Assembly (NCBI RefSeq): GCF_000379525.1
Contig: NZ_KB902515.1
Location: 1 to 55,404 of the forward strand
Reading direction: 5' to 3'
Source of the DNA: Lamprocystis purpurea DSM 4197
Lineage (GTDB): Bacteria; Pseudomonadota; Gammaproteobacteria; Chromatiales; Chromatiaceae
Length of the DNA stretch: 55,404 nt
Every line of letters starts with the position of its first letter. The stretch's first letter is position 1. The notes under the pieces were generated by a model. The model worked only from the letters and a program-made list of their open reading frames with translations, was not told the DNA's origin and did not search any database. This document shows positions 17,477 through 26,681 of the stretch, in pieces. A program made the translations under genes and the position numbers.

Positions 17477-19531
17477 ATGAAAAGCGGTATCGAATCCTAT
17501 GCATGGGCAGGCGTGTTGGTCCTGCTGGCGGTCATGACTGCACCGGCCGGTGCCGCTCAGTATACTCTGGGCTGGGATCCGGTTGATGATGCGCGTATCA
17601 CGGGCTATACGATTCATCGTGGCGAGCGATCCCGCGATTACGATCACACGGTCGCGGTCGGCAATCAAACGACGTTCACCCTCACTGACCTCGATCCTGA
17701 TCGTATTTATTATTTTGCTGTAACGGCAAACAGCGACAATGGCGACGCCTCGGATTTTTCCGACGAAGTCACGTCCGGACAGTTCAGATATGTCCTCGGG
17801 ATGGGTGCCGATCCGGCGAACAGCGGCCAACTTGAAATCGTCAATATGAATCGGACATTGGAGCAACGTGTCGCGTCCGGATGGTCGGCATACAATGCTT
17901 TGAGTGGTGAAACCCGCGTTGCCACCGGCGACATCGATGGCGACGGAAAGGATGAGGTCGTCATCGGTTTTGCTCCGGTCAGTCAATCGGGCATACCGGG
18001 CGGCCGCTTTCAGATTCTTGATGACGACTTCTCCCACTTGCTCTGGGGTCAGGTCGACTGGCCGGACTACAACGCCGCGAGCGGCGAAACGCGTCCCGCG
18101 GTCGGTGATATCGATGGCGATGGGAAAGACGAGATCATCATCGGGCTCGGGCAAGGTGGAGATGGCAAGATGGCGATCTTTCGTCTGACGGATCGCGCGC
18201 TCTCGCCAATCGGCTGGGCCGACATCAACTGGCCGGACTACGGCCAGGCGAACGGTGAAACCTGGCCGGCTCTGGGCGATATCGATGGTGACGGAAGGGA
18301 TGAACTGGTGATTGGTTTGGGCAGTGGCGGCTTCGGAATCTTTCTGGTCAAGAACGGCTTTGACGCGGCGCGTCTTACGGCTGGAGTCGATCCGTGGCGC
18401 GACGAGGTTCAGGGAAACCTGTCATGGGCCGAATACGCGGCTCAGGTGGGTGAAACACGGCCTGCTCTTGGTGATCTCAACGGCGATGGCAATCAGGAGA
18501 TCGTTATCGGTCTTGGACCAGGCGGCGGAGGCACGATCGAGGTTTTTGATTATGTTCAGTCCGCGGTTGTGCACATGGCATCGGCCGGCGTCCATTGGCC
18601 CGATTACAACATCCTGAATGGTGAGACCCGCCCGGTGGTCGGAGACATCGACGGCGATCAGCGCGGAGAGATTCTCGTTGGCCTTGGCGACGGCGGCGGC
18701 GGCTATGTCGATCTGTTGGATGATGCGCAGACGCAATTTCTCAATCTCGACAGTTTACGGTCAGGCACGGCCGCCTATCAGGCCGCCAATGGCGGATTCT
18801 GGCCGGCCGTCAAACGCGAGCGCAACGCACCGCCCGCGGCGCCTGTCACCTATCTGCTCAGCGTGCTTAAAAATGGCACCGGCAGCGGAATTGTCGGTGG
18901 CGGCGGTCGTTATCCTGTCGGCACTCACGTGACACCGACCGCGGCCGCCGGGGACGACTCAAGCTTTGACGGCTGGAGTCCCGGCAGTTGTGGTACGTCG
19001 TTCGCGCTCGGCGCTGACGCGACCTGCACCGCGGCCTTCACGTTGCTCCCCAAACACACACTCACCGTCACCCGTAGCGGAAGCGGTGCCGTGACCAGCA
19101 GCCCATTTGGAATCGACTGCGGGAGTGATTGCTCGGAAGCTTATGTCAGCGGCACCGCGGTCACCTTGATCCCTGTCCCGGCCGGCACCTATCGGTTTTC
19201 CGGCTGGAGCGATGCCTGCACCGGGGCTGGACCCTGTGTGGTCGCGATGAGCGCGGCGAAGAGCGTCAGAGCGACCTTCACGGCGCTGCCGAAATACACA
19301 CTCACGGTCAAGCGTAGCGGCAGCGGTACGGTGACAAGTGAGCCGGCAGGGATCGCCTGCGGCAGCGATTGCAAGGAGGTTTATATCAGCGGCTCCGCAG
19401 TCGCATTGACCCCCACACCGGCGACCGGGTACCTGTTTTCGCACTGGAGCGGCGTCTGCACCGGGACGGGCCCCTGTACCTTGATCCTGTCGGGAAACAA
19501 GACGGCGACCGCCTACTTCATTCGCAAATAG
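17477..19531 (+). CDS. Large secreted protein: fibronectin III, FG-GAP repeats, InlB-type repeats
   Basis: The protein has 684 residues. The start at 17477 gives a clean signal peptide (cut near AGA-AQ) with AAGG upstream; the frame is open back to 17342. A fibronectin III domain (about 28-110) is followed by five FG-GAP-like units with GETRPAVGDIDGDGKDE-type motifs near residues 151, 211, 268, 333 and 390, and a decayed sixth. The Asp-rich loops should bind calcium. From about 458 come three InlB-B-type repeats (LTVTRSGSGAVTSSP..., C-rich, ending in TATAYF). It closes the polysaccharide locus and may be a surface adhesin or a matrix protein that holds the polymer. Confidence 0.8.
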   Translation: MKSGIESYAWAGVLVLLAVMTAPAGAAQYTLGWDPVDDARITGYTIHRGERSRDYDHTVAVGNQTTFTLTDLDPDRIYYFAVTANSDNGDASDFSDEVTSGQFRYVLGMGADPANSGQLEIVNMNRTLEQRVASGWSAYNALSGETRVATGDIDGDGKDEVVIGFAPVSQSGIPGGRFQILDDDFSHLLWGQVDWPDYNAASGETRPAVGDIDGDGKDEIIIGLGQGGDGKMAIFRLTDRALSPIGWADINWPDYGQANGETWPALGDIDGDGRDELVIGLGSGGFGIFLVKNGFDAARLTAGVDPWRDEVQGNLSWAEYAAQVGETRPALGDLNGDGNQEIVIGLGPGGGGTIEVFDYVQSAVVHMASAGVHWPDYNILNGETRPVVGDIDGDQRGEILVGLGDGGGGYVDLLDDAQTQFLNLDSLRSGTAAYQAANGGFWPAVKRERNAPPAAPVTYLLSVLKNGTGSGIVGGGGRYPVGTHVTPTAAAGDDSSFDGWSPGSCGTSFALGADATCTAAFTLLPKHTLTVTRSGSGAVTSSPFGIDCGSDCSEAYVSGTAVTLIPVPAGTYRFSGWSDACTGAGPCVVAMSAAKSVRATFTALPKYTLTVKRSGSGTVTSEPAGIACGSDCKEVYISGSAVALTPTPATGYLFSHWSGVCTGTGPCTLILSGNKTATAYFIRK

Positions 19532-19652
19532 GACTACTGACACGCGCTCGCCCCAGCAACGACCGCGCCTGACGAACACCCGCCGGCCTGGGTGTGCTAG
19601 GGTTATTCTCGCTTAGCCCCACAACGCTGCGGATACCTGACCCGGAGGCCCC

Positions 19653-20132
19653 ATGCTGACACTGCGAATCAATGGCACCGAGCACCAACTGGACCTGGAC
19701 CCGGCGATGCCGCTGTTGTGGGCGATCCGCGAGCATGTCGGTCTGACTGGAACCAAGTACGGCTGCGGCATGGCCCAGTGCGGAGCCTGTACCGTGTTTC
19801 TGAACGGGGCGCCGGTGCGCTCCTGCTCCACCCCCGTGTCGGTCGCTGCGGGGGGAGAGGTCGTGACGATCGAAGGACTGGTCCAGGGGCTGGGCGCCGG
19901 CGCCCTCGGCAAGGTCGGCCAGGCGGTGCGCACCGCGTGGCTGGAGTTGGACGTGGTGCAGTGCGGATTCTGTCAGTCCGGCCAGATCCTCGCCGCCACC
20001 GCCCTGCTCGCCGAGAATCCTGACCCGACCGACGCGCAGATCGACGCGGCCATGTCCGGCAACCTCTGCCGCTGTGCCACCTATGCCCGCATCCGCGGCG
20101 CCATCCGGCGCGCCGCCGACGCTTTGGTTTAA
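19653..20132 (+). CDS. 2Fe-2S subunit of molybdenum hydroxylase (IorA-like)
   Basis: The protein has 159 residues. It carries the N-terminal ferredoxin-type cluster motif [16 protein letters not shown] and the C-terminal second cluster motif [12 protein letters not shown] with [13 protein letters not shown]. This is the small subunit of two-subunit xanthine-oxidase-family enzymes such as isoquinoline 1-oxidoreductase or periplasmic aldehyde oxidases. It passes electrons from the molybdenum site of the next protein. The next gene follows after 12 nt. Confidence 0.9.
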   Translation: MLTLRINGTEHQLDLDPAMPLLWAIREHVGLTGTKYGCGMAQCGACTVFLNGAPVRSCSTPVSVAAGGEVVTIEGLVQGLGAGALGKVGQAVRTAWLELDVVQCGFCQSGQILAATALLAENPDPTDAQIDAAMSGNLCRCATYARIRGAIRRAADALV

Positions 20133-20144
20133 GGGGGAACGACG

Positions 20145-22361
20145 ATGACAACCACCGACCGCCAGATTGCAGCCATCACCCCCGACACCATCGAGAACGT
20201 GGGGCGCCGCACCTTCCTAGAGGCCGGAATCGCGGCCGGCGCCGGGTTGCTGCTAGGACTGCGCATCGGCCCGGCCCCCGCGACCGACACTGACCACGCC
20301 GGGGCGGCTCCGGCCGCGGCGGCAACCTTTGCGCCCAACGCCTTCGTACGCATCGGCACGGATGACACCGTGACCGTCATCGTCAAACACCTGGAGATGG
20401 GCCAGGGCACCTTTACCGGACTGCCGACCCTGGTGGCCGAGGAACTGGACGCGGCCTGGGACCAAATCCGGGCGGAGGGCGCCCCGGCCGACGCGGCGCG
20501 CTACAACAATCTCCTCTGGGGCAGCGCCCAGGGGACCGGCGGCAGTACCGCCCTCGCCAACTCGTACGAGCAACTGCGCAAGGCCGGTGCTGCCGCACGC
20601 CAGATGCTGGTCGCCGCGGCGGCGCAACGCTGGCAGGTCCCGGCCGCCGACATTCAGGTCAAGGACGGTGTGGTCAGCCATCATGCCGGCCACAGTGCGC
20701 GCTTCGGCGAATTGGCAGAGGCGGCGGCCAGACTGACGGTGCCCGCGCAGATCCGGCTCAAGGACCCGGCTCAGTTCAAGCTCATCGGCAAACCGGGGCT
20801 GCACCGCACGGACGGACCGTCCAAGACGGATGGCAGCGCCCTGTTCACCCAGGATGTGCGCCTGCCCGGTCTGCTGACCGCGCTGGTGGTGCACCCGCCC
20901 CGCTTCGGCGCCCGGGTCAAGCGCATCCATGACACCGAGGCCCGCGCCATTCCGGGAGTCGAGCGGATCGCCGGGATCCCGAGCGGAGTGGCGATCATCG
21001 CCCGCGATTTCTGGACGGCTCGACGCGCCCAGGACGCCCTGCGGGTGGATTGGGACGAAACCGACGCCATGACCGAGGGCACCGCCGAGATCCTGGCGCG
21101 CTATCGGGAATTGGCCAAGTCCCCCGGCGCCATCGCCCGCCGGGACGGCGATGTGGACGCCGCGCTCGCCGGTGCCGCCCAAGTCATCGAGGCCGAGTAC
21201 AGCGTTCCCTATCTGGCCCATGCCGCCATGGAGCCGATGAACTGCGTGATCGAGCCCACGGACCAGGGCATCCGGGTCTGGAACGGCGAGCAGTTTCAGA
21301 CGGGCGATCAGGCAGCCCTGGCCAAGGTCTTTGAACTCGCCCCCGAGCAGGTCGAGATCCGCATGTTGTTCGCGGGCGGGTCCTTCGGCCGACGCGCCAA
21401 CCCGGCATCGGACTATCTGATCGAAGCGGCGCACTGTTACCAGGCCCTGCGTGCCCGACTGCCGGTCAAACTCCAGTGGACTCGCGAGGACGACATGCGC
21501 GCCGGCTGGTACCGGCCGCTGTATCTGCATCGCATCCGCGCGGGGATCGACCCCAAGGGCCGGCCGGTCGGCTGGGATCAGCGCATCGTGGGTCAGTCCA
21601 TCATCGCCGGGACGGCCTTCGAGCCCATGCTGATCACGGACCAGGTGGACCAGACCTCCGTGGAGGGCGCCGCCAACCTCCCGTATACCGTTCCAAACTT
21701 CAGGCTGGACCTGCACTCACCGCGGCTGCCGGTCCCGGTCCAGTGGTGGCGCTCAGTCGGGTCCTCCCATACCGCCTTTGCCGGGGAGTGCATGATCGAC
21801 GAGCTGGCCACGGCGGCCGGCCAGGACCCGGTCGCCTATCGCCTGCGCCTGCTGAAGAACCATCCACGCCACCTGGGGGTGCTGAAACTTGCCGCAGAGA
21901 AAGCCGGCTGGGGCCAGCCACTGCCCAAGGGCCGCGGACGCGGGGTCGCGGTCCATGAATCCTTTGGGACCACGGTCGCACAGGTGGCCGAGGTCACGGT
22001 GCGCAAGGGTGGTCAGTTCCGGGTGGACCGGGTGGTGATCGCGGTGGACTGCGGCCTCGCCGTCAATCCGGACGTGATCCGCGCCCAGATGGAAGGCGGC
22101 ATGGGCTTCGGACTCTCCGCCGCCCTGCTCGGCGAGATCCGCATCGAGCACGGCGCCGTGGTCCAGTCGAATTTCCACGACTATCAGGTGCTGCGCATCG
22201 ACCGGATGCCGGAGGTGGAAGTCCACATCGTCGCCTCGGCACAACCGCCGACCGGGGTCGGCGAACCGGCGACACCGGTCATCGCCCCGGCGGTGGCCAA
22301 TGCACTCTTCGCGGTCACCGGCCAGCGGCTGCGCAGCCTGCCCCTGCGCTTGTCCCCGTAG
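20145..22361 (+). CDS. Molybdopterin subunit of IorB-type hydroxylase/aldehyde oxidase
   Basis: The protein has 738 residues. A twin-arginine-like signal ([20 protein letters not shown]) points to export in folded form. The body has [20 protein letters not shown], the [16 protein letters not shown] cofactor motif and, near the end, [18 protein letters not shown], which holds the catalytic glutamate of the family. This is the single-gene IorB layout. GGGG lies upstream of the ATG. The substrate (an N-heterocycle or an aldehyde) cannot be told from sequence; the neighbouring YqhD-like enzyme favours an aldehyde. Confidence 0.88.
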   Translation: MTTTDRQIAAITPDTIENVGRRTFLEAGIAAGAGLLLGLRIGPAPATDTDHAGAAPAAAATFAPNAFVRIGTDDTVTVIVKHLEMGQGTFTGLPTLVAEELDAAWDQIRAEGAPADAARYNNLLWGSAQGTGGSTALANSYEQLRKAGAAARQMLVAAAAQRWQVPAADIQVKDGVVSHHAGHSARFGELAEAAARLTVPAQIRLKDPAQFKLIGKPGLHRTDGPSKTDGSALFTQDVRLPGLLTALVVHPPRFGARVKRIHDTEARAIPGVERIAGIPSGVAIIARDFWTARRAQDALRVDWDETDAMTEGTAEILARYRELAKSPGAIARRDGDVDAALAGAAQVIEAEYSVPYLAHAAMEPMNCVIEPTDQGIRVWNGEQFQTGDQAALAKVFELAPEQVEIRMLFAGGSFGRRANPASDYLIEAAHCYQALRARLPVKLQWTREDDMRAGWYRPLYLHRIRAGIDPKGRPVGWDQRIVGQSIIAGTAFEPMLITDQVDQTSVEGAANLPYTVPNFRLDLHSPRLPVPVQWWRSVGSSHTAFAGECMIDELATAAGQDPVAYRLRLLKNHPRHLGVLKLAAEKAGWGQPLPKGRGRGVAVHESFGTTVAQVAEVTVRKGGQFRVDRVVIAVDCGLAVNPDVIRAQMEGGMGFGLSAALLGEIRIEHGAVVQSNFHDYQVLRIDRMPEVEVHIVASAQPPTGVGEPATPVIAPAVANALFAVTGQRLRSLPLRLSP

Positions 22362-22388
22362 GGTCCGCTCCGCGGACCGACAACCGCC

Positions 22389-23405
22389 ATGACCGCTGCA
22401 CCCGATGATCTCCTAGAGCATATCGCCACCTGGCACGCTCAGGGAAAACGCGTCGCCCTGGCAACCCTGGTGCGCGGCGGGTCCTCATTACGCCCGATCG
22501 GCAGCCAACTGGCGGTGGCTGACGACGGCACCTTTCACGGTTCGATCTCCGGCGGCTGTATCGAGGGTGCGGTCATCGCGCAGGCATTGGCGTCGATCGC
22601 CGACGGACAACCGCGCCGGCGTGACTTCGTCATCGGCGACCCCGACCCCGCGGCGGCCGGGCTCGCCTGCGGCGGACGGGTTCAGGTCTGCATCGTGCGG
22701 ATCGACCCGACCGGCGCGTTCGAACACCTGCTCGCCGCGCACCGGGCGCGGCGTCCCGCGGCACTGGTCACGCGCCTGACCGACGGCGCCATGGCGATGG
22801 TCGACGTTGACACCCTGGATGGCGACCTACCGCTGGCCCCGCCGCTCCTCGACCGGGTGCACGAGCACATCGCGGCGGAGCACAGCAGCTTGCTGGAAAC
22901 CGACCCGGCACTGTTCGTATGGGTCACTGCCCCCATGCCGCGACTGCTCCTCGTCGGCGCCGTGCACATCGCTCAGATACTCGCACCCATGGCCCGACTC
23001 GCGGGCTTCGCGGTGATCGTGATCGACCCGCGCCCGGCCTTTGCCGACCCGGCACGCTTCCCCGGGATCGCGCTCATCACCGACGCGCCGGACACCGCCC
23101 TGCTGCACCTGGCGCCAGACCCACGCACGGCGGTCGTCGTCCTGGCGCACGATCCGCGGCTGGATGACCCCGCACTCACGGCGGCGCTCGCCAGCCCCGC
23201 CTTCTATATCGGCGCGCTGGGGAGCCGCCGCACCCAGCACCAGCGGCTGGAACGACTGCGCAGGGCCGGACTGGCGACACAGACACAGCGCATCCACGGA
23301 CCGGTCGGACTCGACCTGGGCGGCCGGGCACCAGCCGAGATTGCGGTCGCTATTCTGGCTGAGATCATCCAGACCCGTTATCCAGGCAGCAGCGGTCGGC
23401 GCTGA
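22389..23405 (+). CDS. xdhC: XdhC/CoxI-family molybdenum cofactor maturation protein
   Basis: The protein has 338 residues. The N-terminal XdhC/CoxI domain has GGSSLRPIGSQLAVADDG and GSISGGCIEGAV. The C-terminal Rossmann domain starts LLLVGAVHIAQIL and contains IGALGSRRTQHQRLERL. In this family the protein binds sulfurated molybdenum cofactor and loads it into partner hydroxylases. It follows the IorB-like gene by 27 nt and precedes mocA, the usual order. Confidence 0.87.
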   Translation: MTAAPDDLLEHIATWHAQGKRVALATLVRGGSSLRPIGSQLAVADDGTFHGSISGGCIEGAVIAQALASIADGQPRRRDFVIGDPDPAAAGLACGGRVQVCIVRIDPTGAFEHLLAAHRARRPAALVTRLTDGAMAMVDVDTLDGDLPLAPPLLDRVHEHIAAEHSSLLETDPALFVWVTAPMPRLLLVGAVHIAQILAPMARLAGFAVIVIDPRPAFADPARFPGIALITDAPDTALLHLAPDPRTAVVVLAHDPRLDDPALTAALASPAFYIGALGSRRTQHQRLERLRRAGLATQTQRIHGPVGLDLGGRAPAEIAVAILAEIIQTRYPGSSGRR

Positions 23406-23447
23406 CGGCTCTTCCCAGGACGAATACAGATCAACGCGGCGACATCA

Positions 23448-24068
23448 ATGAACCTCGATCAGGCGCACCGGATCGCGGCACTGGTCTTGGCCGCCGGAGC
23501 CTCCTCGCGGATGGGTGGACAGCACAAGCTGCTGCGCCTCATCGATGGAATACCCATGGTGCAGCATGCCGTGGCGGCGGCCCTGGGCTCGCGCTGCGCC
23601 CAGGTGCTGGTGGTGACCGGCGGCGAGGCCGCGGCGGTCGAGGCCGCGCTGGTCGGCGCGCCGGTGTCGATCGTGCGCAATACGGAGTATGAATACGGTA
23701 TGTCGACCTCCCTGCATCGCGGCCTGGCCGCGCTGCCGTCGGACACCGCGGCGGCCGTCATCCTGCTTGCGGACATGCCGCGGGTCAGGGCCGCACACAT
23801 CGACCGGATCATCGCCGCCTTCGACCCCGATCACCCCGCGATCGTCGTCCCGACCCACGGCGGCCGTCGCGGTCATCCGGTGCTCTGGCCGTGCGGCCAC
23901 TTCGCGGCGCTGCGTCGGATCGTCGGCGACACCGGCGGGCGAACGCTGCTCGGCGCGCTGCGCGACAACCTGATCACGGTCGCCTTCGACACGGATGCGG
24001 TACTCACCGACGTCGATACCCCCGCCGATCTGGCGGAACTGAGTTCACAACGGAAGCAGTTGTGCTGA
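23448..24068 (+). CDS. mocA: Molybdenum cofactor nucleotidyltransferase (MocA-like)
   Basis: The protein has 206 residues. It starts with the nucleotidyltransferase motif LVLAAGASSRMGGQHKLL and has LLADMPRVRAAHIDRII and GGRRGHPVLWP. It would transfer CMP to molybdopterin to make the cytosine dinucleotide form used by IorB-type enzymes. It completes a four-gene molybdenum hydroxylase operon with 19653, 20145 and 22389. Confidence 0.85.
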   Translation: MNLDQAHRIAALVLAAGASSRMGGQHKLLRLIDGIPMVQHAVAAALGSRCAQVLVVTGGEAAAVEAALVGAPVSIVRNTEYEYGMSTSLHRGLAALPSDTAAAVILLADMPRVRAAHIDRIIAAFDPDHPAIVVPTHGGRRGHPVLWPCGHFAALRRIVGDTGGRTLLGALRDNLITVAFDTDAVLTDVDTPADLAELSSQRKQLC

Positions 24069-24162
24069 AAAGTCTGGAACTGTCGACGGGTGCGCGCTTC
24101 GCGTCGCCCCTTCCACTGAAGCGCAATGGTTTCATCTGCTTTTTCATCTTCACGGAGTTCCA

Positions 24163-25317
24163 ATGCAAAATTTCACGTTCCACAACCCCACCCGCATCCT
24201 CTTCGGCTCCGGGCAGATCGCCGCGATTCACCAGGAGATCCCCAGCGGTGCGCGGGTGCTCATGACCTATGGCGGGGGCAGTGTTGTGAAGACCGGCACC
24301 TTGGCCGAGGTCAAGGCAGCGCTCACCGACTTCACCCTCCTGGAATTCGGCGGCATCGAGCCCAACCCGACCTATGAAACCCTGATGCAGGCCGTCGCGC
24401 TCGCGCGCCGGGAACAGGTCGACTTCCTGCTCGCCGTCGGCGGGGGCTCGGTGATCGACGGGACCAAGTTCATCGCCGCGGCGATTCCATTCGCCGGGGA
24501 GCCCTGGGACATTCTCGCCAAGCAGGCGCCCATCACCGCCGCCGTTCCCTTCGGCAGCGTGCTGACACTGCCGGCAACCGGCTCGGAGATGAACAGCTTC
24601 TCGGTCATCACCCGCGCCGCCACCCAGGACAAACTGGGTTTCGGAAATCCGCTGGTCTTCCCGCGTTTCTCGGTGCTGGATCCGACCAAGACCTACACGC
24701 TGCCGCCGCGGCAGGTCGCCAACGGCGTCATCGACGCTTTCGTACACATAGCAGAGCAGTACCTGACCTATCCGGACGATGCCAAGGTGCAGGATCGATT
24801 CGCCGAAGGCTTGCTGCTCACACTCATCGAGGACGGGCCCAAGGCGTTGGCCGAGGCCGACAATTACGCGGTACGCGCCAATCTCATGTGGACCGCGACC
24901 TTAGCCCTGAATGGACTGATCGGCGCCGGCGTGCCGCAGGACTGGGCGACCCACATGCTCGGTCACGAGATCACCGCCCTACACGGCCTCGACCATGCGC
25001 AAACGCTGGCCATCGTCTTGCCGGCCATGTTGCAGATCAGGCGCCGCGACAAGCGCGAGAAGCTCCTGCAGTATGCTGCACGCATCTGGGACCTCCATGA
25101 CGGGGATGAGGACGCGCGCATCGATACCGCGATCCGCCGGACCCGCGACTTCTTCGAATCACTGCAGGTCCCGACCCGGCTCTCCAGTTACGGCATCGGC
25201 CCGGAGGCGATCACGCCACTGGTGCGGGCACTCGAACGCCACGGCATGACGGCGCTCGGTGAGCGGCAAAACGTCGATCTGGAGCAGTCACGACAGGTCC
25301 TGGCGTTGGCCTGCTAA
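24163..25317 (+). CDS. Iron-containing alcohol/aldehyde dehydrogenase (YqhD-like)
   Basis: The protein has 384 residues. The NADPH-binding half has VLMTYGGGSVVKTGTL and LLAVGGGSVIDGTKFIA. The metal site residues are in GVIDAFVHIAEQYLT (Asp and His) and HMLGHEITALHGLDHAQTLA (two His). This matches the YqhD branch, which reduces short-chain aldehydes. It lies 94 nt after mocA, in the same direction. GGAG sits just before the ATG. It may remove aldehydes that the upstream hydroxylase would oxidise. Confidence 0.88.
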   Translation: MQNFTFHNPTRILFGSGQIAAIHQEIPSGARVLMTYGGGSVVKTGTLAEVKAALTDFTLLEFGGIEPNPTYETLMQAVALARREQVDFLLAVGGGSVIDGTKFIAAAIPFAGEPWDILAKQAPITAAVPFGSVLTLPATGSEMNSFSVITRAATQDKLGFGNPLVFPRFSVLDPTKTYTLPPRQVANGVIDAFVHIAEQYLTYPDDAKVQDRFAEGLLLTLIEDGPKALAEADNYAVRANLMWTATLALNGLIGAGVPQDWATHMLGHEITALHGLDHAQTLAIVLPAMLQIRRRDKREKLLQYAARIWDLHDGDEDARIDTAIRRTRDFFESLQVPTRLSSYGIGPEAITPLVRALERHGMTALGERQNVDLEQSRQVLALAC

Positions 25318-25418
25318 GACCGGATCAACAACGCGTTCGCCAGGGACGGACATGGCGGCGGAGATCCCCGGTCTGGGATCAAAGCCCCAAATTTTGATCC
25401 AAGATCGGCGGTATCCTC

Positions 25419-26681
25419 ATGGCCTCCTCCCCCGTCCGCCTGGCACTGTTACTGGTGACCCTGGTCATTCTGACGATTGGCTTGCTCAGCCTGCGACCGA
25501 CGGCGGTCGAACCAATCCGCATCGGAGCGGTACATGCCTTGTCCGGCGTCATGGCCGAGAGCGAACGCGGACTGGTCGATGCGGTGCAGCTTGCCGTGGA
25601 TGAGATCAACCGGGACGGCGGACTGCTGGAGCGACACGTGGAACTGATGGTTGCCGACAGCCGCTCGGATTGGACGGTGGCCGCGAACCAAGTCGAGCGG
25701 TTGATCCTGAAAGACGGTGTCAGTGCCCTATTCGGCTGCTGGACCTCGGCCTGCCGCCAGGCCGTCCGACCGGTAGTGGAAAAACACCATCACCTGCTGT
25801 TTTACCCGCTGCAATATGAGGGTCTGGAACAGTCGCCCAACATTGTTTACATGGGTTCGGCGCCCAACCAGCAGATCATCCCGGGCGCCCGCTGGGCGCT
25901 GGACCACTTCGGGCGCCGAATCTATCTGGTGGGTTCCGATTACGTCTTCCCGCGGACCGCCAACCAACTGATTCGCGACCTGGTCATTGCCGCGGATGGC
26001 GAAATTATCGCCGAACGCTATGTCCCGTTGGATGCGACCGCGTTCGCCGATATCGCCGCGGACATCCGCCGCCAGGCGCCGGACGCGGTACTGAACACCC
26101 TGAACGGTACGGCCAACCGACATTTTTTCGCCGCCTTGGCCGCCGCGGGGGCCGACGCGCTGCCGGTGGTTTCGTTCAGCATGGCCGAGCCGGAACTTCA
26201 GTCGATGCGGACCGCGCACGTCCACGCCGCGCATTACGCGGTCTGGGGCTATTTCCAGAGCCTGCCGCACGCGGCCAATCAGCGCTTCGTTGCCGATTTC
26301 AGACAGCGCTTCGGCCCCGAACGCGTCATCAGCGATCCGGTCGTGACCAGTTATGATGCCGTCAGACTCTGGGCCGCCGCGGTCCGCGCGGCCGGGACGC
26401 CCGATCCGGCACAGATCAATCGCTCCATCGGGCGCATGGGTGTGGATGGCCCGTCCGGCATCGTCGCGGTGGACGCCGCCACCCGTCACCTGTGGCGGCG
26501 GGTTTATGTGGGGCGGGCCCGGGCAGACGGGCAGTTCGAGGTCACCGAGATCTCCGAGGCACCCGTCCGCCCGGTGCCCTTTCCGCCCTACCGCGGCCGC
26601 GACGAATGGCTCGAACTGGTTCGTACACTGCTGACCGCGACAGATTCGCACCATCCCAAGGAAGCCGGGGAGGAGTGGTGA
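25419..26681 (+). CDS. UrtA/AmiC-like periplasmic substrate-binding protein
   Basis: The protein has 420 residues. An N-terminal hydrophobic helix (residues 6-26) acts as signal or anchor. The type I binding fold begins IRIGAVHALSGVMAESERG and includes VSALFGCWTSACRQAV, LLFYPLQYEGLEQSPNIVY and APNQQIIPGARWAL, all typical of urea/short-chain-amide receptors. No ABC permease or ATPase genes follow. Instead its stop overlaps the GTG of a GGDEF-EAL protein, so it is more likely the sensory half of a signalling pair than a transport component. The ligand is inferred only from family. Confidence 0.85.
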   Translation: MASSPVRLALLLVTLVILTIGLLSLRPTAVEPIRIGAVHALSGVMAESERGLVDAVQLAVDEINRDGGLLERHVELMVADSRSDWTVAANQVERLILKDGVSALFGCWTSACRQAVRPVVEKHHHLLFYPLQYEGLEQSPNIVYMGSAPNQQIIPGARWALDHFGRRIYLVGSDYVFPRTANQLIRDLVIAADGEIIAERYVPLDATAFADIAADIRRQAPDAVLNTLNGTANRHFFAALAAAGADALPVVSFSMAEPELQSMRTAHVHAAHYAVWGYFQSLPHAANQRFVADFRQRFGPERVISDPVVTSYDAVRLWAAAVRAAGTPDPAQINRSIGRMGVDGPSGIVAVDAATRHLWRRVYVGRARADGQFEVTEISEAPVRPVPFPPYRGRDEWLELVRTLLTATDSHHPKEAGEEW

